A stretch of DNA of 64,000 nucleotides from Chondrus crispus (taxonomy: Eukaryota; Rhodophyta; Florideophyceae; Gigartinales; Gigartinaceae): positions 1 to 64,000 of the forward strand of contig NW_005179118.1 in NCBI RefSeq assembly GCF_000350225.1, written 5' to 3'. Position 1 is the stretch's first letter; every line of letters starts with the position of its first letter. Below, piece after piece: positions 1 through 11,290 of the stretch. Position numbers and translations under genes: made by a program. The notes below the pieces were generated by a model. It was not told the origin of the DNA. It saw nothing but the letters and a program-made list of their open reading frames with translations, and did not search any database.

Positions 1-90
1 AGAGAAAGAGAGACAGACGGAGAGACAGAGAGACGGAGTAAGTGAGATATGGGAATGGTGGGAGAGGAGGAGGGAGGAGGAGTTTGCAAG
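1..90. repeat. GA-rich low-complexity tract
   Basis: The first 90 bases are almost entirely purine on the + strand, with irregular GAGA and GGAGGA runs. No coding signal or longer period can be seen. Confidence 0.6.
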
Positions 91-323
91 TGGGGACGCA
101 CGAGTGGACGTTGATGATCATTCGATTTCTTGCTACAGTAGTTTCAAGGACCCACTCTATTTGTACATTTTATACATCTCATTGTTTGTGCTGACCTTCT
201 GCTTTAATGTAATTAGCCTAAAATATATATCTTAAGGTTTTCAATATATACTATCAATGTCTTTCACGTGGGCACCTCGCAGTGACCAATCATATGGCCT
301 AACTTGATATCGGAAAGAAAGGC

Positions 324-700
324 ATGGTTATGTTGGGACGGGCTCTGATTACACCTGTGCGAGATCCACCCGTCTTGCAGAAAAATGAAGTGAGGTTTCC
401 GCTCTCTCATCAGCATAAACGAGTCTCATACAGTACTGCACGGGTCGTACCGGTTTGCGTCATAGACGCCCGTATCACTTCACCTACCCAGACTCCATCA
501 ACGGATCAAAGCACCACAAGATCTGCCACATATGCCACCAAAGCAATCGCAGAACAGAGACAGGAAGAAGACTCTAAAGAGCGGTCCTCTCCAAGCGGCC
601 CCCTCAGCTTGTCAAGAAGACGAAACACGTCGCCCTTTCGACTGAGGGCCTTTCTACTTGGCACTTTTTCGGTGCTGTAGATTTGTATTATATGGGTTCT
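324..700 (+). repeat. Coding-like dispersed repeat, copy 1
   Basis: About 200 bp from position 365 matches, in inverted orientation, the segment at 28150-28370. Translation in one shared frame gives similar peptides (for example HGSYRFAS in this copy and HGSYRYAS in the other), with a TAG here where the other copy has TGG. Conservation at the protein level suggests a fragment of a repeated gene, probably from a transposon. The family is not recognised. An open frame of 118 codons overlaps it in a different frame and is not thought to be real. Confidence 0.45.
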
Positions 701-1484
701 TGTATGTCGGTCAGCAGTGGTTGGCTTCTTCATTTATACATATACAATATGTAGCTCTGTATACATTTCCACCGTTACAGAGCAAAGCACACGTGTAGGG
801 GAGAAATATGTAAAATTACATGATAGCTAAATTTTTGAAATAGATATATCGGCGACATCGTCGCGCCAATTTTCGTGTATCCGGCTATTAATGGATACTG
901 TTCAACCCAAGGGACCATAAAGAACCTTATTTTCGCTCCTTTTTGACCCCAAATTCACTGTCAGAACTTTACTTTCTTGTCCTTATCCACATTCCTCTTA
1001 CAGCAGATCTGCTTGCCTGGGGCGTCAGTTCTCCACGCGCTAGCCCCTGTCTCTAACGCTTCGATCCCGTAACTATCGCATCGTGTTCTGCTCCGTGCGC
1101 TCTCTGCTCGCCAGCACCAACTCGCTAATTCTACAAGCTCCCTCCCTTGTTCTGGGACCGACTCTTTAATCTGCCACCTTTCCTACTCGCTCTGCAGTCC
1201 GCATCATTACTTTCCGCCAAGCACCAACGCACTACGTGCCCCCACATCGCCCAATTCCCCTTGGACTCGGCGCCCAATATTCCCCTTTTCCGTTCTGTAC
1301 GCGCTTCCCCAGTCCTAATCTTCCTCTTCCTTCCCCGACGTCCGTCTTTTCTTTGCAGAAAAATCCTTCATCACCAAGTTCCGATCGAGCTGTCGCTGCA
1401 CAACCCTTTTCCCCGATTCCTACACGCTCCGTTACCGAACCTCATCCTTTGTCAAGAGCGGCCTCCTGTGCACCCCTAATGGCA
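701..1484. other. No gene recognised
   Basis: From about 960 the sequence is pyrimidine-rich and open in more than one + strand frame, but no ATG-led frame joins the coding-looking exon that follows. It may be the 5' region of the gene at 1485-3039. Nothing else is supported here. Confidence 0.3.
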
Positions 1485-3039
1485 TCTCCGAAAAATCCAT
1501 CCCTCGTGTCTGTATAAGTCCAGGTACTTCCTCTTCCGATCATAGCGACCTTTTTTCCGAGCGACCCCACGATACCGCAGCAACAAACACAATATCACCG
1601 CTACTTCCGTGTAATTTTCCTGCCTCTCTGCAATCGACAAAATACACGAGCGAGCGCATTACTGCAAATGATACTGACACTGCATTAGAAGTTGGACGAA
1701 ACCGCAGCGGTACTCCGGGGGACAGTATAGATCCTAAATACGAAGCTGATTCGAAGGAGGCATACTATTTTCTAAAGAGAAAAACATTTCCTGTCCTTCG
1801 ACAGATTCATCGTACTTGGAAGAATTTTTATCTGCGTGTGAAACAAGACACCCAAAAAATACCATTCGTACGTAATCTTCTGCAAGTCGTTCGATGAGAG
1901 CTTATTTCAGGCTGTCCTCTAGGAGATCTTTTTTCTAAAAGACACGGAGACAGGGGGTTTGAGTCTTTTCACGAAAACTGGGAAACTACTAAGCACTTGG
2001 AACCAGATCCGCCGTGTGATCTCATTTTTTCGTCATCAGATCGACCTGTGCTTGCAAAGAAAAAAGCAGCTCCCCATAAAGCAGCAGTATCAAAGTTCGC
2101 CCCAAGGTTCTCGACATCTGAATTTGCGCGCCTTTTTGTGATGCTGTCTACAGAAGATGCTGCGCGAGAAGCGTTTCATGCTTCAGTCTTGGAGCTGACG
2201 ATGGATCAGCTTGATTGGGGTCATAACCGGGATGCGTTCTGGTCCGATACTGTAGCAAGGCTTTTTAAGGAACCTTCTTACGGCCCTGTGTATTCATTTC
2301 AATGCATTGTTGAGGGAGTTTGTATCGCTGACCATCCGTCGACGACGAGAGATGGACCCTACCTAAAGCGACAATATCAAGCTGCTAGGAAATGCTTTTC
2401 AATGGCGTACCAAAACAGGTCGAAGTCAGGACAAAACGACCCTGACCTGTTCTCAAGGTTTACTGTTCTACGAAGGGACGCGACTTTGACGCCAGATGGG
2501 GAGAAAGCATTGATAGTTTTTCATGTTTTACGATGCGGCACGAAGTTCCTGGATCAGTCATTGATGAACTGCATCTACCGGGGAATTGGGGGATCACGTA
2601 GTCGAGGTTTTGAAAATGGTGCGGGAGTGGATTCTGTCGAGCCAAGGCGTAAACGCAAGCGGTCTACTTCTGCTAGTCGGAGCGACAACGACCTCGAGAG
2701 CATGAAGAAATCGTCAGCTATGCAACAACACAGAAGTCAAAGAGTGTTGTTGTATCTAAGCAATTAGGGCAGGGGACGAAGTTTCAGTTCGACGATGACG
2801 TTAACCGAACGATTTGTCATGTTAAAAGACTTCTCGAGCTGACTAAAGCCGTCTCCGAAGCTGATGAAATGAGCAAGAGCGACCCGGGAGACACGAGGGA
2901 AATGTGGAAACCCATTTATACGGAAGTTCTCGCGAAATTTCGAGACTTTCACGCATTGCAAACGTCGTCTGCAAATGACCTTGCGCCATCTTTTGATAGA
3001 ACAAACATAATTGACCGGGCAGGAAGTCACACTCCGTGA
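1485..3039 (+). CDS. Unassigned spliced gene, probably frameshifted
   Basis: An open frame runs from about 1485 to a GTAATC donor at 1872. A 39-nt intron ends in TTATTTCAG at 1910, and the same frame resumes at 1911 and stays open to about 2767. The tail, including a basic nuclear-localisation-like stretch (RRKRKR), then continues convincingly in another frame to TGA at 3037-3039. This implies one indel around 2700-2740, or a missed intron. No ATG start was found; the true start may lie in another exon upstream. The protein is about 500 residues with an acidic and lysine-rich C-terminus. I do not recognise the family. It is either a decaying gene or one carrying an assembly error. Confidence 0.35.
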
Positions 3040-3098
3040 CCGTGGTCATTTGGTGTCGTGGAAAGGAGCTTGGTGTATAATCACAATTTAAAATCGCT

Positions 3099-3790
3099 TA
3101 ACAAAGCTCCGCGTTTGTGCCAGCGACGAGCTTAACCCGATACATCCTCACCGCATATGAAGTGTCCATTTCTTTCATGCTGTTACGATATGACTTGACC
3201 TCATCGCGTAGCCTGGTCGCAGACAGAGGGACAGGAAAAGCGTTCTAGCTGCAAGGAATAGAAACCCCATTTCCCCTCAGCGGCTTCTTTGCACAATCGA
3301 GACACTCGGTTGAAAGCTCATTGTCCAGACGATCCCAACAACTCAGAGGCCAAAATTTCGGCTTTGACCTCGCTCTTCAAAGAACGCATATCCCCCAGGA
3401 CAACGGTGACACTTTCCCGGCCGCGCTCCTGCTGCATGTTACGTAACGTGAAAATTGCGTTAAGATTCTTCTCGACGGCATACACCTTGACGCCGATTCC
3501 CGTCGACTCTGCAGCGTCCGAGAAGCGCTTAACGAGCGGCCCGCGTCCCGCACCGACAACCATAATGACGTTTTCTTTGGTTTCTTTTCCAGTTTGCATA
3601 ATCGATGTAAGCACTCGGTCATAGGACATACCCCTGGTGCCGGAGCCCAATCCTCCATATCCGACAAAAACTTTCGCACGCTCATCAGTGACAGATTCTT
3701 GTACATTGCACGAGCGTAGAGTTGAAAGCATATCCCACTAATGCTCTCATCACAAAATGGCACACTCAGATGGGCAGCTTTCATCACCAT
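3099..3790 (-). pseudogene. PRMT5-like arginine methyltransferase, broken
   Basis: Reading leftward, the translation contains the PRMT5 methyltransferase core. The SAM-binding motif I (VVGAGRGPLV) is followed by YAVEKN, then VTVVLGDMR, then the first half of the double-E loop (SELLGS). At about 3318 the frame ends, but the next conserved block (DNELS, then GVSIP) continues one frame over, showing a small indel. Beyond it an in-frame TAG and then a TAA at 3099-3101 interrupt further PRMT5-like sequence. PRMT5 makes symmetric dimethylarginine on histones and Sm proteins. The N-terminal barrel and the C-terminal barrel are missing or too degraded to see, so this is a pseudogene fragment. Confidence 0.7.
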
Positions 3791-4298
3791 TTACATTCTA
3801 CATAAAGTACCCTTGTCAGCTTTATCTTTGCCCTCGCACCTTCTTCCGCTCCTTCCTTTCCAATATTTGATCAGATCCTTGACAGCTCTTTCGTAATGCA
3901 GCACCGCATTCTGCTGCAGCACTTTCGTCACCCACCCAGGACTCAGCACCACCTTCGCGTGTTCGAACCGTTCCGCCCTCATCAGTAACCGGTAAATGTT
4001 TTCCACTACGTACTCCTCTCTCAATCCCCTCACATCGGAGCCTCCACCTACCTCTGCTGCCGCAACTACACGTCTCCTTCTACAATATTTTTTCACCAAC
4101 TTCATGCACCAAAGACATGCACCCTTCATTCTCTTCTGCCCCACGCACTGCAAAATCGTGCGTCAAATCGTGTAGACGAAGTCCTCCCTCACAACTTCTG
4201 TATTCAGTGTCTGCCAACCCAACCCTTTTCATCCCTAATACACATGCACTCGCAGCATCCCCATCCTCCGTCTCCCACAAGTCGCATAACACAGACAC
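3791..4298 (-). pseudogene. NB-ARC / STAND ATPase remnant
   Basis: Two overlapping frames join near 4110. The upstream part has a DLWETED segment followed by LRLHDLTHDF, which resembles the winged-helix region after an NB-ARC ATPase domain (the LHDL motif). The downstream part, with REEYVVENIYRLLMRAERFE and a following PGWV, fits the helical linker that precedes WD40 or TPR repeats in APAF-like STAND proteins. The P-loop ATPase core is absent and the two parts need a frame change, so it is a decayed fragment. It sits directly beside the PRMT5-like fragment on the same strand. The assignment is by motif order only. Confidence 0.45.
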
Positions 4299-4329
4299 CG
4301 CACTACGAGGTCAGATTTTCAATATCTGA

Positions 4330-4660
4330 AATGATTTTTTAGAATGGCCTGGAAGATTTAGTGGTTCGAAATTTGTTTTAGATTTTTTGGCCCGCGCGCA
4401 GCACACTTTTCTGATCGTATCAAACCTACCGCTGGTCTAGCTTGATGAACCATTTTTAATGTAAAATATAGTATAGGACGGATATCTGTTAGTTTCTACT
4501 AGATCCAGGCTGATATTGTACTGGTGCGCACCAACACTTTGAAGCTGCATAGTGTGGCCATCGACGTGTGAAAAATGGGAAGGAGCTTAGTTCATTGCTC
4601 GAGATCGCTTCAGTGTAAATGTATCGCAGCGTCGTTTATTAGTAGCCTTAAACTACATTA
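4330..4660. other. No gene recognised
   Basis: AT-rich sequence with no convincing coding frame, RNA gene or repeat. Confidence 0.4.
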
Positions 4661-5053
4661 CTATACATTACCGCCAGCGGTTTTGGGTGAACCCGGCACA
4701 TCCTGTTGACCAACAGTTCCCGGGTGCCCCGGACTGACAATTTCGTTCATCGTGTCTTCGTTCAGCTCTCGACGCGCGTCCGCGCAATGCGAGTCCCCCA
4801 CAAACATCACATATGGCATCACGACTGCCAGCTGCCCTGGAACACGAACATTCCTTTTCTTGTCCCTCTTATACCAGGGCCCGGAAACCTCTTGCGCTCT
4901 CCGCCACACCAAATGAAAAGCCCGACTGGGCAGAGGAACTGCGCTTGACAAATTTGGGTCTTCCACTATGGACGGCCTCCTCCTAGTACAACGCAGGCCT
5001 GCATCGAAGGTCTTGCTTTCCGAGTCCCATATGCAGTTGTTCCTAAACAACAC
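4661..5053 (-). CDS. Unassigned 130-residue ORF
   Basis: ATG-initiated frame of 130 codons with a mixed, protein-like composition. It has no signal peptide, membrane segment or motif that I recognise. The opposite strand also has a shorter open frame here. It diverges from the ORF at 5086, with 32 bp between the starts. It could be a chance ORF. Confidence 0.25.
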   Translation of the reverse strand: MLFRNNCIWDSESKTFDAGLRCTRRRPSIVEDPNLSSAVPLPSRAFHLVWRRAQEVSGPWYKRDKKRNVRVPGQLAVVMPYVMFVGDSHCADARRELNEDTMNEIVSPGHPGTVGQQDVPGSPKTAGGNV

Positions 5054-5085
5054 ATGACGTACAGATAGCTATTCAGCGGGAAAGA

Positions 5086-5598
5086 ATGAGAGAGGCTTTG
5101 AGGAGAGCCCGTGGTTTGAATAATGATGTGGGGGCTGTCTTGGAGGGAGTCTTGCAGGATGCGATGAGAAGGAATGGAAGCGCATCAACTCCAGTTGGTG
5201 CAAGTCAGTCTATGCGTGAAAATGCAGACGCCGAGGATGAAATTCAATTATCGCTTGACCAGATGTGGAGAGAAGATAGGAGACAGGAGGAGCAGCACAT
5301 TTCCTGGGCGAACGGGAAAAGTTTATTCGATCAGATGCACAAACTAGCTTTTCAACTCGGGACGGACGTGCTACAAAAGATGATAGATTATCTCGAACAT
5401 GGCTTGCGGAACCTGAGCGATGGCCGCGCACCTCTAGCAGCATTGTCGGGTCGTATAATCCTCGCTGCAGACTCGTACGAAATACAGGCTGATGGTTTTG
5501 TTGGGAACCCCAACAATGGTAACCCGTCGGGACGCGGATCCATAAAAAGAAAACGAGGGGCACTGGAGCAACCATCGCACAGGAGAAGAACGTCGTAG
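5086..5598 (+). CDS. Unassigned 170-residue protein
   Basis: ATG-led ORF whose first two thirds are rich in charged residues and predicted helix (many Glu, Gln, Arg and Leu). The tail is Gly/Asn-rich and ends in two basic clusters (KRKR and HRRR) that could direct nuclear import. No domain is recognised. It may be only one exon of a longer gene. Confidence 0.4.
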   Translation: MREALRRARGLNNDVGAVLEGVLQDAMRRNGSASTPVGASQSMRENADAEDEIQLSLDQMWREDRRQEEQHISWANGKSLFDQMHKLAFQLGTDVLQKMIDYLEHGLRNLSDGRAPLAALSGRIILAADSYEIQADGFVGNPNNGNPSGRGSIKRKRGALEQPSHRRRTS

Positions 5599-5640
5599 GG
5601 GGAGCATATCGACAAAGAAACCCAAACCTGCTGACAAACC

Positions 5641-6032
5641 TCAGCAAGACCTTCCTACCCGTGTCAACCACTCTACGCCATTCATTTTCCCTTCATAATA
5701 CGGCTTTCTTCGAGAGTACTGTAGTACGTACAGTGGACTTACAACGTCGTGAGACAAGGGCTCATCACTTTTTGTAAAGGTAAACAGTATCCACGTGGTC
5801 AGGCGGAGCGGACAGGACGGTGGCTTCCTTGGCGGCGTGCATGCCGCCAACATGTTTTCTAGGGCATGGAGAAGGACATCGAGGTCGGAACCTGCGAAGC
5901 GTAGACGGGCGATGCCGGATGCAGATCGAGATGGACGTGGTCAACTGTGGGGATGGTTTGCAATGCACGTTTGACGGAGGCCACGCAGCGCATGCAGATC
6001 ATGCGGTGGATTTGCAGGGCGACTTGAGTCAT
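5641..6032 (-). pseudogene. Heavy-metal-associated (HMA) domain ORF, frameshifted
   Basis: The ATG at 6032 opens a classic HMA fold: a beta strand, the metal site MICMRC (MxCxxC), then a helix and VDHVHLDL. After about residue 40 the frame runs into a stop at 5859. One base over, the expected remainder of the domain continues (RLRFAG, then DLDVLLHALE) and stays open to 5641. HMA domains bind Cu(I) or Zn(II) in metallochaperones and P1B-ATPases. The frame change near 5912 means a broken gene or an assembly indel. Element A is inserted 75 bp upstream of the ATG and must separate the gene from its promoter. Confidence 0.6.
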
Positions 6033-6102
6033 GGCGGAGCTTCGTTGGAAGGATGGGATGTTGATATCAGAGAGAGAGAGGAAGAGGAAGCGATTCTCGG
6101 TG

Positions 6103-6107
6103 GGGCG
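6103..6107. repeat. Target site duplication of element A, left
   Basis: GGGCG immediately precedes the left LTR and recurs exactly at 19336-19340 after the right LTR. Confidence 0.9.
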
Positions 6108-6807
6108 TGTAGCATAAACACCCCCAGACGACTGGAGGTGTATGCGCAGTTCGACCTGTAGACCCCGGATCGGAGAAGGGGTGAAGCGGGCCAACCAGCT
6201 ACGGAACCGGGCTCGGGCCCGGGTAACGGTGGTAGAGCGGGAGCGAGCAGGGACGCGCGCACGCACGAGCGGATCGACGCCTCGACGCCCCGGAGCAGCA
6301 CTGGGTGACGTACCAGTGCTGACGGGCGGAGGCGGTTCCGTGCTCGCTCGCGTGCTGCGCGTCCACTCCGGCTCGGCTCCGACTAAACGCGCGCGAAGAG
6401 CGAAGGCGATGTTTAGAATAAGCTGGGTGGACTGACCTTGGCGGTCGGTTGAGGACAAGCCCGTGCTTGTCTCCCTCCGCCGCCGTCGGTCCGCTCCATA
6501 TTTAATATACAAAACAATCTATCATAACACTACAGTACCGAAGTACTGTAGTGGGCTACTGTAGTGCAGGTCGGCCCGCACCGTAATACTGTCAGCTATG
6601 TCGAGGCTGACAGTACACGTATCGCCCGTGGTGCGCGCGCGCTTCGTTCGCGCGCTGTACACGTGTGCACGTGTGTGCGCGTGTCCCTTGTCCCCGTGGT
6701 GTAAAGTGAACACGCGCGGTTGTACTGTAGAGCTCGACGCTCTACAGCAGCTGATCTAGTTCTTGATCTAATCTAATTCAAACCCCCAAGGGGGGGGTTA
6801 TGCTACA
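6108..6807 (-). repeat. Element A left LTR (3' LTR)
   Basis: Ends are TGTAGCATAA and TTATGCTACA, a perfect 10-bp terminal inverted repeat. Reading on the minus strand, U3 begins at 6807. A TATA-like ATTAAATAT sits near 6500. The stretch 6531-6747 holds a row of hairpins described in the findings. Confidence 0.95.
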
Positions 6808-6842
6808 CGGCCCCCCCCACAAGGGTGAACGTCCGCGGTCAC
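6808..6842 (-). promoter_or_regulatory. Polypurine tract and hairpin beside the 3' LTR
   Basis: On the minus strand, a run of G (GTGGGGGGGG) lies three bases from the LTR, the position used to prime plus-strand DNA. Just inside is an inverted repeat around a TCCG loop (6825-6842) with one mismatch. A similar segment occurs at the end of pol (11258-11290). Confidence 0.7.
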
Positions 6843-6862
6843 GAGTGCTTGCGGTGCGAAAC

Positions 6863-9477
6863 ATGTCGGTGATTGAGATTGATACAAGCCACGCCCTTGC
6901 TCCGAGGCCTCTTTCTCTTCCGCGTGTCCTTCTGTCGTTATTCCCCCTACACCCCTGCGCGCTCACACGTGCGTTTTCTTACTCCCCTCTTCATCCCGTC
7001 GTACTGCCTACGAGAGCTCGTCTCAGCAGTCGTCCGCCTTTCGTCGTGCGTGTCATCCTTCCCCCTCGTGCCGGTGAGGTCTCGCGTGCGCTTCTTGTAC
7101 ATGCTCTGTCGGAGGGCCCCTACCGTCTCGGCGTGATGACGGGTACACCGTCGCCCCGCGTGACCCCTTCACCCCTCCTACCCTCGTCGGAGGGCCCGTC
7201 GTTGAGCTCCTTGGCTCCCCCGCTGAGCGGGGGCGGGTTAGTGTCCGCTGTCGCAGCGGACGGGGGCGAGGCGCGTCGTCGCGCCCCTGTCGTCGCTGTC
7301 CCACGGGCGAGTTCGTTCCAGCGTGCCCGTGGGTCCCGGGAATCCACTCTTTCAGTAGAGTTGGATGCAGGGCCGGCGGTGGTGAATGAGGTTCGCGCCG
7401 AGGTCACGGAGGCAGACCCGGCTGCAGCTGGCAAGTAAGAGGGGCCGATCCCTCTTGTATCCAGCGCCCCCCCGGGGCATCCCGCGCGAGGCGTTATCCG
7501 CAGCGGGCGGCGACAGCGCCCCCTATCAGCCAGTCGAGGGATCCTACGGCGCCTGTGGCAGCTGCCGACGTCCTGGGGTTCCTCCCGAGTCGACTCGGGA
7601 TAGCGGGGGAGTGGAGCAGGAGGCTGCTAACACGGCCAGGCAGTGGCTGGTCGTGCCGCTCGAGAGGTCCGCGCCCCTGCTGCTCAGTCGGCTGAGGTAT
7701 CTGTGGCGTCCTCATGCTTGCTCGGGCGTCACGGTCGGGGAGCTTCTTACGAAGGATTGCCTTCGGCCCGACATGCTACGCATCCGGATGCTGTACGAGG
7801 GCGGTCTCCCCGAGGAGACGTCTCTCGCGTTAGGGCGCTTGCTTGCGGAGGGCGGCGGGGCGCCCTATCAGCTCCCGGACGAGATCCCGAGCGATCGGAC
7901 CTTTGCGTTCAGCCACGAGGAAGTAGACTACGTTGACCGGATGGCCTGCTACTTGTTCAATCCGGACCCACGCGGCCCTCGCCGTTTCGTCCTTTCGGAA
8001 ATCGTCGAGCTGTATGTCAGCCCGCGGCCCTACGCATACTCCAGGGCTCGTGCCGCTCTTCAAAAATCCGCTTGCACACTGATGAGGCTTCATTCCATTG
8101 CGATCTCCCCACACGATTGGGCAGCCTATCGTCGCGCGGACGAGTCGGACGGCCGCGTGTTTGCTTCTGCCTCGTTCGAACGAGGCCTCTCAAAAAGCGA
8201 CTTCCCGGCCCTTCTGGCGGTCGTACGGGAGGCTCTCCCTTCTCTCGGTGTTCACCCCTTACTCCCTTTTGCCCTCAAACATTTCGGGTTTGCGTGTGGG
8301 GACCCACGTCACCCGGCGTACGATGACCTGATCTATAACGTGGAACGAGAGTGGGCGTGGTCCTTGGGGAACGCCTTTATGAGCGAGGTTTCGCTGCACG
8401 GCCGCGCGTTTGTGCAACCCATCGGGGTGTTGGCATTCCTCGGCAGGGTAGCGCCGTCGCTCCCTGATGTGCCGCTGCACCCTTTCGAGCGGTCTTCCCC
8501 GCACGTGGCGTGGACGCACTGTGCCGTTCTAGATCTGATGCACCGAGCTTGTGCCGTGAGCGTGCGTAATCGTCGTTCGTGGCCCGACTTCGCTACTGGC
8601 GTACGCAGCGCCTTTCTCGTGTATGATTACCGGAACGACTCCTTCGTGGCTCGTCCTGTACCGTCCGCTTCGCGTCCCTCGGGTAGGGGCGGAGGCGTGG
8701 GGTCCGCGTCACAGTTGGGTTACCGCAAGCGGTACCGCGATTTGGACGGGGAACCCGCGTCTCGTATGTTCGCGGGTACGGACCCGGTTCGCGCCCCGCT
8801 CGCCTCGGATGCGAGTTACTGTACAGCTGCCGTCTCGCCCGTGCCACCCCTTCTGCCTCTGGCCACCTCCGTGGGCGGCTCGCCGGGTCCGAATGCCGCG
8901 CGGTTCTTGGCGCTGCCCCGGGACGAGATCAAGATTATTCCCGACTTGGGACGGGCCCTCGGGAGCTCGATCGATCGAGCGTGGCACGTCGGTACCCTGC
9001 TGAGCACCCTTGCCAGCTGGTACTTAGCCCGTAGTGAGGAAGCACGCCACCTCGGCGTACGCGTCGCAATTAGACCGAGTGCGGGGCGAACTGGAGGCCC
9101 TCAGGGAGTCCTCGAGGCGTCAATCTGACTCTCTGGAGCGTGTCACTGCGGAGCGCGATCGCTACCGCCGCGAACGCGACACCCTCCGGTCCATACGTCA
9201 GGTTCCGTCCTCATTTGTCACTCCGTCACGCACTCTCTCGGCCTCTATGCCGCGTCCGGCGTTGCCGGACCCCTACGAAGGGGTGGGGTACGATTATCCC
9301 ATGGTCAACGCGCGTGCGCCCCCGGTCGGTCCGGGGCCTTCCTGGTCGCAGTACGGGGCGGTAGCCATGCCCCCGCTTGAGGACATGGACACGAGGGTGC
9401 CTTCGCACCCCAGTTATTGTCCTCCAGGCAGCTACGGTCCTACCCCGTCGGTGCCCCCCAACCGCTCGGGCAGTTGA
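6863..9477 (+). pseudogene. Antisense ORF of element A (aORF), frameshifted
   Basis: Runs opposite to gag-pol. The conserved ATG-TCG start is 56 nt from the LTR, as in element B. Three frames must be joined: 6863 to about 7435, then about 7400 to 9050, then about 9055 to 9477. Breaks lie near 7390-7440 and near 9052, where about 11 nt are missing relative to B. The core matches the element B protein along some 450 residues, with blocks such as YVSPRPYAYS, ISPHDWA, REALPSLGVHPLLP and KHFGF. There is a basic KRYRDLDGE motif, then a predicted coiled coil rich in Arg/Glu (ERDRYRRERD), and a Pro/Tyr-rich tail. No known domain is recognised. Conservation indicates a functional protein in the parent family; its role is unknown. 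Confidence 0.8.
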
Positions 9478-11265
9478 GCCAGTGAGCCACTTATCCACGT
9501 CATCCTCTCTCTTCCCGTCCGTCATCCGTAAAGCCACTAGGGCTCCTTGCCTCTCTGCCCCGACTATACCAGACCGCCCATCGTTGGCGTGTGTCAGGGG
9601 GCCGGGAAGGGTCGGTAGACGTCTGCCGACCGCCCTCTCCGCCGCTCGTACCGCGTCCTTCGTCATAACCCCACAGCACGGGTCCTATCCTCCCTTTGGT
9701 ATTTTACCTACCTCCCTGATGGTCCGTCGTCCCCCTCCACACGACGAAGGGGTGTGATCGTATCCTCTCGTGGTCAGCCCGGGCTATGTCGCTGGCCGCC
9801 ACCTGTCGCCGCGCGCGTGCGTGCGTCAATGGATACGCGTGGGAAGGCGGCGACGTGACAGCGAGGGGGACTGATAGGGGGCTCTCTGGTGGGAGCGGGT
9901 GCTCCTTTCCTTGCTTTGCGATCCGTCCCGCCGGCTCGAGCCGGCTTACGTGGTTGGTCTGCGTCGGGGAGAAGGAGGGGTACGTATTCTCCTTCTCGTG
10001 TCAGGGCGTCGGTCGGCGTCGCCTGAGACTTTTCCCGGTGCGCGCGGTCTGCGCTCCTCCTTCTCGGAACGACGCTTGTCCCCCGCTGTCTCCTTCCGAG
10101 AGGGTCCGGACTACGCGTGATCCGCGCGCGACGCCTCCTCGGAAGGGGGGTCGTACATCGTATTCGGGCGCTCTTGTGTGTCGTGGCTTGGAGCCATGAC
10201 TTGGCGACCCCAGGCGGAGGGGGCGGGGCTCATGCGTTCGTGCGGTCTTGCCGATTGACCTCGTATGGCTCGTTCGAGTAGCCCGCATTTCTGCTCCTGT
10301 ACGGACATGAGCGTCGGTCAGCAGGGGACAGCGCGCGTGCGCCAGTGCCTTGCTGCGCGTTCTGCTCGCGTGTGCGCGTACCGTGCGCACGTGAGCTCCT
10401 TTTTCCCTTGAAATTCGAAAATCCCCTTCATTTTTTCCGATTTTTTTCCTTTTCTTTTTTTTGGGAATTGACAGGGGCGGTTGTCAGGGCTTGTTGTACC
10501 GGAGGTACGAGCCGCCGGGTCCGAGTACAGGATCTCTCTTGCCTGTACTGTACGGCCTCAAGAGGCCGTAGTGGCGGACCTCGCTCGGACACTACCTCTC
10601 CATGGCTTGGAGACTCGCCGATCGGGTACGATCTCGTCGGCGCTCACATCGAGATAGGATTCCATTCCGACCCTTCCCGTCTTCGCTGAGCGGTGACGGG
10701 GGACATCATAGGGCTGCGATATTGCTCGCGCGACGGCCTGTTGCAGACAGGGGCGGCGCGATCTGGCTAGTACCGGAGGTGCTCTCATCTTCCTCATCTC
10801 CTTGCATCTTGCTCCGACCCCATTTTTCCAGACGGCTCCCCACTTCCCGTGCCACATCTTGGCTCGGCGGGCGCCCTCTTTCGGTCTGTACGTACAGCCG
10901 GGTCTTGTTGCGTCGTTTTCCGCGTTCCGTCTCACCGATACGTCCCGGCTTCCTTATTATTTGTACGAGGGGCGCGGTGATTGCTCGTACTATCACAGTC
11001 CTTTCGAGCTCTTTTGGGGAGGTTCGGTTCTTTCCCTTTTCTTCTTCAAATTATTTGTAAGACAGTACGTCCTGTCTTCGCTTATGACCTTTGTTGACGG
11101 TGGCGCGTCGCCCGCGGCGGATTCGCCTGCCAATACGGCTTGGCGTCTCATTACTTGTTTCCGTTTTAGCGGTCCCCTTCGGGTCTCCTACCCTCTCGTG
11201 AGTCCAACTTAGGTCAGGCTGTCAGGGCTGATCTAACTGCTACGGAGCGGTTGAGGGCCCCCTCT
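9478..11265. other. Convergent non-coding region of element A
   Basis: Lies between the tail of the antisense ORF and the end of pol, which face each other. It contains TCCGTAAAGCCACTAGGGC (9525-9543), repeated exactly in element B after its antisense ORF, and a T-rich tract near 10430-10465. Small open frames occur but are not shared with B. It may supply 3' ends for both transcripts. Confidence 0.5.
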
Positions 11266-11290
11266 TCAAGACTGAACGTCCGCGTTCAGT
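11258..11290 (-). promoter_or_regulatory. Internal polypurine-tract-like segment at the pol end, element A
   Basis: The last codons of pol form a perfect 8-bp stem around TCCG (11271-11290), followed on the minus strand by the stop and GAGGGGGCCCTC. The arrangement repeats the segment next to the 3' LTR, so it may be an internal or ancestral polypurine tract. Confidence 0.5.

Noticed and set aside
6142..6435. Open frames across the LTRs on both strands, up to about 200 codons
   Set aside because: They lie inside non-coding LTR sequence, recur in both LTR copies of A, and match no protein; GC-rich sequence gives long frames by chance.
10345..11060. Extra genes between antisense ORF and pol in element A
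   Set aside because: Frames are not shared with the equivalent region of element B and have biased low-complexity composition.
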